From Desulfotignum sp. (GTDB taxonomy: Bacteria > Desulfobacterota > Desulfobacteria > Desulfobacterales > Desulfobacteraceae): DNA of 10,007 bases. A model generated the notes under the pieces. It was not told the DNA's origin, ran no database searches, and saw only the letters and a program-made list of their open reading frames with translations. The translations under genes were made by a program, and so were the position numbers. Location of the stretch: the NCBI GenBank assembly GCA_011390695.1, contig JAABRW010000422.1, forward strand, positions 1 through 10,007. The letters are read 5' to 3'. Positions 8,201 to 10,007 of the stretch are shown piece by piece (the stretch's first letter is position 1; each line of letters starts with the position of its first letter).

Positions 8201-8716
8201 GTGGGCTATGAGATGTTTTTAAAGCTGCTGGACCAGGCAGTCCACGATCTGAAAGGAGATGCCTACATTGATCCTTTGGATCCTGAGATCAATGCCGGTA
8301 TATCCACAGGATTTCCAGTAGAGTATATTGCATCTGTTGAACAGCGGCTGACCCTGTATCGGAGGTTGTCCAGACTGGACAAGGTGTCTGATATTGCAGA
8401 CATAAAAAAAGAGTTGACCGACCGATATGGAAAACTGCCCAGGCAGGCGGAAAACATGCTGTTGAAAATCATGCTCAGGGTCTATGCCATCCAGGCAGGT
8501 ATCCAGCGCATGGATATAGATCCTGCCACGCTGGTTCTGACGTTTTCTCCTGCACATATGAAAATTGCACCACATGAACTGGAAAAAAAATGGCAGAAGA
8601 TTGCCCGGTTCACATTCATCAAAAAAGACTGTGTTCAGCTTGATCTGGGGTATAAATCCAACCAGATGGCAAAAGCCCTTGTCAAAACCAAACAGATTCT
8701 CAAAGCCATTGTCTGA
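5240..8716 (+). CDS. mfd: Transcription-repair coupling factor Mfd
   Basis: This superfamily 2 DNA translocase pushes or removes RNA polymerase stalled at DNA lesions and recruits UvrA for nucleotide excision repair. It has 1158 residues from ATG 5240, or 1160 from an in-frame TTG at 5234 (numbering below uses the latter), close to E. coli Mfd (1148). The N-terminal UvrB-like module contains EYAVRGG and PVRMEFF; Arg171, Arg187 and Phe191 align with the E. coli UvrA-contact residues Arg165, Arg181 and Phe185. The RNA polymerase-interaction domain begins near residue 500 (GDIVVHMEHGIGRYEG). The motor has Walker A GDVGYGKT (648-655), DEEQ (749-752), SATPIPRT (775-782), and motif VI QLRGRIGR (918-925) followed by the TRG region. 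The C-terminal autoinhibitory domain is complete. No Shine-Dalgarno is visible before 5234 or 5240, and an in-frame stop at 5186-5188 limits upstream extension, so the exact start is uncertain. All key motifs are intact. Confidence 0.97.
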   Translation: MISAIIDHMQSHDNALVLTSKDGAHKAFLTARLFTCTPRDMVVVLPDQKAAAKFMDDLLFFLPDQKDAVLFFPGYHILPFKSLSYHRQTSTQRLAVLSCLVEERSSPYLVVTYIDTLLQKLIPKKTILGCSELVMANEETDRDALIASLEAGGYTRSSLVEDPGEYAVRGGILDIFVPGDKRPVRMEFFGDLVESIRSFSPYTQRGIQELSEAVIVPATEAVVFEHELPHILARLRTAGTRAGLDAAKIREYVTQTRNTGRFSGIESMLSIVYSSLDSFFAYLSEQTLIIWDSPDLLASRASDFENKARINFHTVSAEKRLCVLPDEIYLSFDEVSAKVQKKKHLVFKELAIASEQKYSRVFHFAPETNDALSGRLFEKKASDTPLKPLVEWMQNHLEQGRKIVCVVHQKSRAQRLISLMAPYGLPLFPVDDFYTAAKQTAGIYYMLADLSAGFVLEDQGLAIVTENEIFGKKRLRRVKRRSQDVKTQMIAPEELKNGDIVVHMEHGIGRYEGLCSLTVNGISQDFILIVYKDEDKLYLPVDRIEMIGKYIGVEGYTPVLDKIGSKAWIKSKEKAKEEVEKMAADLLDLYARRKTNKGFSFSRPDNYYNDFETTFPYEETRDQLKAIDDVHLDMESDTPMDRLVCGDVGYGKTEVAVRAAFKAVTDGRQVAVVVPTTILAEQHLATFQERFENYPVHIACLSRFRSRKEQTHILKQLASGQLDIVIGTHRLLQKDVDFKSLGLLVIDEEQRFGVKHKETLKKKRSTVDVLALSATPIPRTLHLSLTGMRDISVIKTPPADRQPIVSYISTYEDAVVKDAVQKELSRNGQVFFVHNNIKTISKIAENLQKLVPEAKVGIAHGRLSENALEKVMFAFVNREINVLVCTTIIESGLDIPAANTMIINKAERFGLAQIYQLRGRIGRGDHQAYAYLFISDESMISKDAKKRLAALMEYKDLGSGFQIAMKDLQIRGAGTALGASQSGHIAAVGYEMFLKLLDQAVHDLKGDAYIDPLDPEINAGISTGFPVEYIASVEQRLTLYRRLSRLDKVSDIADIKKELTDRYGKLPRQAENMLLKIMLRVYAIQAGIQRMDIDPATLVLTFSPAHMKIAPHELEKKWQKIARFTFIKKDCVQLDLGYKSNQMAKALVKTKQILKAIV
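5951..5968. repeat. Perfect 18-bp palindrome inside mfd
   Basis: The sequence GCCGGCACGCGTGCCGGC is identical to its own reverse complement. It codes for AGTRAG in the UvrB-like region of Mfd, in a stretch that is otherwise less GC-rich. It has no loop, so it would more readily be a protein-binding or methylation-type site than an RNA hairpin; chance is also possible. Confidence 0.5.
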
Positions 8717-8759
8717 ATGCATTTCATCTCTTTTTCTCCGGGCAGCTCTTTGTTGTTAG

Positions 8760-8803
8760 AAAACAAAAACCGGACCTTGTCTTTTGTTTTTGTGATTTTT
8801 TTT
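8760..8803 (+). terminator. Weak AT-rich terminator-like element after mfd
   Basis: AAAACAAAA (8760-8768) pairs with TTTTGTTTT (8782-8790) around a 13-nt loop and is followed by eight T residues (8796-8803). The order stem then T-run is right for an intrinsic terminator 44 nt past the mfd stop, but the stem is almost all A-U, so its strength is doubtful. Confidence 0.3.
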
Positions 8804-8864
8804 ATATTTTACTGGATTTTATAAACCGGCCGCGATATATAAAAAATTATTGTTATTAGATGCA

Positions 8865-8906
8865 GCCGGCAGCCTTGTATCTTTTTCAAACCATTCGGCT
8901 GCCGGC
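8865..8906. promoter_or_regulatory. GC-rich inverted repeat upstream of the cyclase gene
   Basis: GCCGGCAGCC (8865-8874) and GGCTGCCGGC (8897-8906) form a perfect 10-bp stem with a 22-nt AT-rich loop, ending 20 nt before the ATG at 8927. On the + strand no T-run follows, so it does not look like a terminator for mfd. On the - strand an A/T-rich stretch with six T residues follows after a short gap, so a terminator for leftward transcription is possible, but no gene reads that way here. A 5'-UTR structure or an operator for the cyclase gene are other options. Confidence 0.5.
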
Positions 8907-8926
8907 ATTATGCTTCACACGTTTCA

Positions 8927-10007
8927 ATGAATAAAATGACAACAGATCTGCCAGATATCCATCGGTTTGAACGCCTTGCCTTCAGGAAAAAAAATGTGTT
9001 GAAGCTGCTTTTGCGCTTCAGCCGCCGTCTCTTAAAGGCCAGACTGGCTGGTGTGGTGTATGGAACAGACCATACAGGGGAAAAATTTTTGCCGCCCCAT
9101 AAATGGGACCGGGGAGTGGTACACCAGCTGGACGGTATCGGGATGGCAGGGCTGGGGTTCCAATTCTTTGGCCCTGCTGTGATACGCTGGATAAAACTGT
9201 CCCCCATACGGTTGTTTGCAGCAGATGCGCATGGCAGACAGATAAAAACGCAAGGGGTTATCGCCCATGTGATGCGCAAACATGGGGAATATTATGCAAA
9301 CGGGGTGAAAATTGTTTTTATCGATCATATTCCCCAAAAACAGATGCGGCAGTCCCCGGGCGGCAGCCTTTCTGTTGTTGCTTATGACGGCCGGAAATTT
9401 GAGATATTGTCTGATATTCAGGTGAATCTGGACATCATCCACTGGTTTAAGCCGGATAATTTTGTATCGGTGTATATTCCCGACTACGGGGCCATCGTGT
9501 TCAACACCGTGGATCCGCAATTGTTTGAAAAATCCGGGGAAAACCCCGGTTATTGCCGGCAATTGAAAAGCCGGTTTGATCTGCTCATCAGTGCCATTGA
9601 AACCGCTTCTCTGGCCCATCTGGGACAGGCAAAGGGACGGCGGGCAGCAAAAATTATCTGGCGCAAAGAAAAAAACCTTCGTCAGACCTTTGTCCAATTG
9701 AATGAAAAAATCCTGCAGCTGGATGAATTGAAAAACCATCTCCAGGCGGTGGGGGCGGTGACAGCAAAGCAGTTGAAAATGATCCCTGTTATTGAATCAA
9801 ACGGTGTTTACGCATTCATGGATATAGTGGGATCAAGTGTTGTCAGAAATTGTCTTCGGCCCAGAGATTTTTTTCTCATATTGAATCTTTGCCATGAAAT
9901 AGCCGCAGACACAGCTGCTGCATACGGCTGCCGGGTTGACAATTTTTTAGGGGATGCGGTTTTTTTGGAAAACATGGAAACATTTGATGCCCCTGACAGA
10001 AAAAAAC
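8927..10007 (+). CDS. Class III adenylate/guanylate cyclase-domain protein (3' partial)
   Basis: The frame is open from ATG 8927 to the right edge (360 full codons). Residues 1-40 are basic and helical. Residues ~40-235 form an unassigned domain that may have a GAF-like fold (an inference from strand/helix pattern only). Residues ~235-285 are charged helix, probably a coiled-coil linker. The catalytic domain starts near 292 with YAFMDIVGSS. Asp299 and Asp343 (in FLGDAVF) are the two metal-binding aspartates; their 44-residue spacing equals that of known class III cyclases such as Rv1625c. The purine-recognising Lys, usually in VDKFIGD, is Asn339 here (VDNFLGD). The rest of the domain, with the transition-state Asn and Arg, is off the window. 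No signal peptide or membrane segment is seen. No Shine-Dalgarno precedes 8927; ATG 8936 is an alternative. The protein probably makes a cyclic nucleotide second messenger, but the Asn substitution leaves substrate or activity open. Confidence 0.75.
   Translation, partial: MNKMTTDLPDIHRFERLAFRKKNVLKLLLRFSRRLLKARLAGVVYGTDHTGEKFLPPHKWDRGVVHQLDGIGMAGLGFQFFGPAVIRWIKLSPIRLFAADAHGRQIKTQGVIAHVMRKHGEYYANGVKIVFIDHIPQKQMRQSPGGSLSVVAYDGRKFEILSDIQVNLDIIHWFKPDNFVSVYIPDYGAIVFNTVDPQLFEKSGENPGYCRQLKSRFDLLISAIETASLAHLGQAKGRRAAKIIWRKEKNLRQTFVQLNEKILQLDELKNHLQAVGAVTAKQLKMIPVIESNGVYAFMDIVGSSVVRNCLRPRDFFLILNLCHEIAADTAAAYGCRVDNFLGDAVFLENMETFDAPDRKK
9534..9549 (+). repeat. GC hairpin inside the cyclase gene
   Basis: CCGGGG (9534-9539) and CCCCGG (9544-9549) form a perfect 6-bp all-GC stem with an AAAA loop. 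It is followed at once by a perfect 12-bp palindrome, ATTGCCGGCAAT (9552-9563). Both lie in coding sequence of the putative sensor domain. No T-run follows, so this is not a normal terminator. Confidence 0.4.

Noticed and set aside
8804..8850. A sigma-70 promoter for the cyclase gene in the AT-rich stretch
   Set aside because: There are -10-like hexamers such as TATAAA at 8820 and 8838, but none has a matching -35 at proper spacing, and in such AT-rich DNA these occur by chance.
9032..9739. A 235-codon open frame on the - strand
   Set aside because: It lies entirely antisense to the cyclase frame, which has recognisable catalytic motifs and runs uninterrupted for over 1 kb. The - strand product has no motif I recognise and no start signal.

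Overview
The window reads as a compact stretch of chromosome from a Gram-negative anaerobe. Base composition is moderate (close to half GC by eye) and the protein style, rich in Lys, Phe and FF pairs, recalls sulfate-reducing Desulfobacterota such as Desulfobacter relatives. That assignment is an inference from style and gene content; no rRNA or other taxonomic marker is present. All five recognisable genes lie on the + strand. No tRNA, rRNA, CRISPR array, insertion sequence or phage gene was seen.

Left block (1-5129): a tight three-gene unit coding for a DUF444/YeaH-type von Willebrand A protein (5' end outside the window), a SpoVR/YcgB-family protein, and a long, divergent PrkA/YeaG-type AAA+ protein. 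The gaps are 38 and 3 nt, so they are probably co-transcribed and act as one module. In enterobacteria the homologous yeaG-yeaH pair and ycgB belong to the stationary-phase and nutrient-stress response; in Bacillus prkA and spoVR are linked to sporulation. Here the order is DUF444 - SpoVR - PrkA, with the ATPase last, and the PrkA homologue is about 120 residues longer than E. coli YeaG.

Middle block (5240-8716): mfd, the transcription-repair coupling factor, full length with all expected motifs. It follows prkA after 110 nt, has no visible Shine-Dalgarno sequence, and its ATG overlaps the stop codon of a possible 22-codon leader ORF.

Right block (8717-10007): a 210-nt AT-rich intergenic region with a weak terminator-like element and a strong GC-rich inverted repeat, then the first 360 codons of a class III nucleotide cyclase gene that runs off the right edge. 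Its catalytic domain keeps both metal-binding aspartates, but the position that usually carries the purine-recognising lysine is asparagine, and its N-terminal ~250 residues match no domain I can name with certainty.

Nothing here is a clear new system. The points most worth following are the divergent stress-kinase operon, the atypical cyclase, and the possible translational coupling at mfd.
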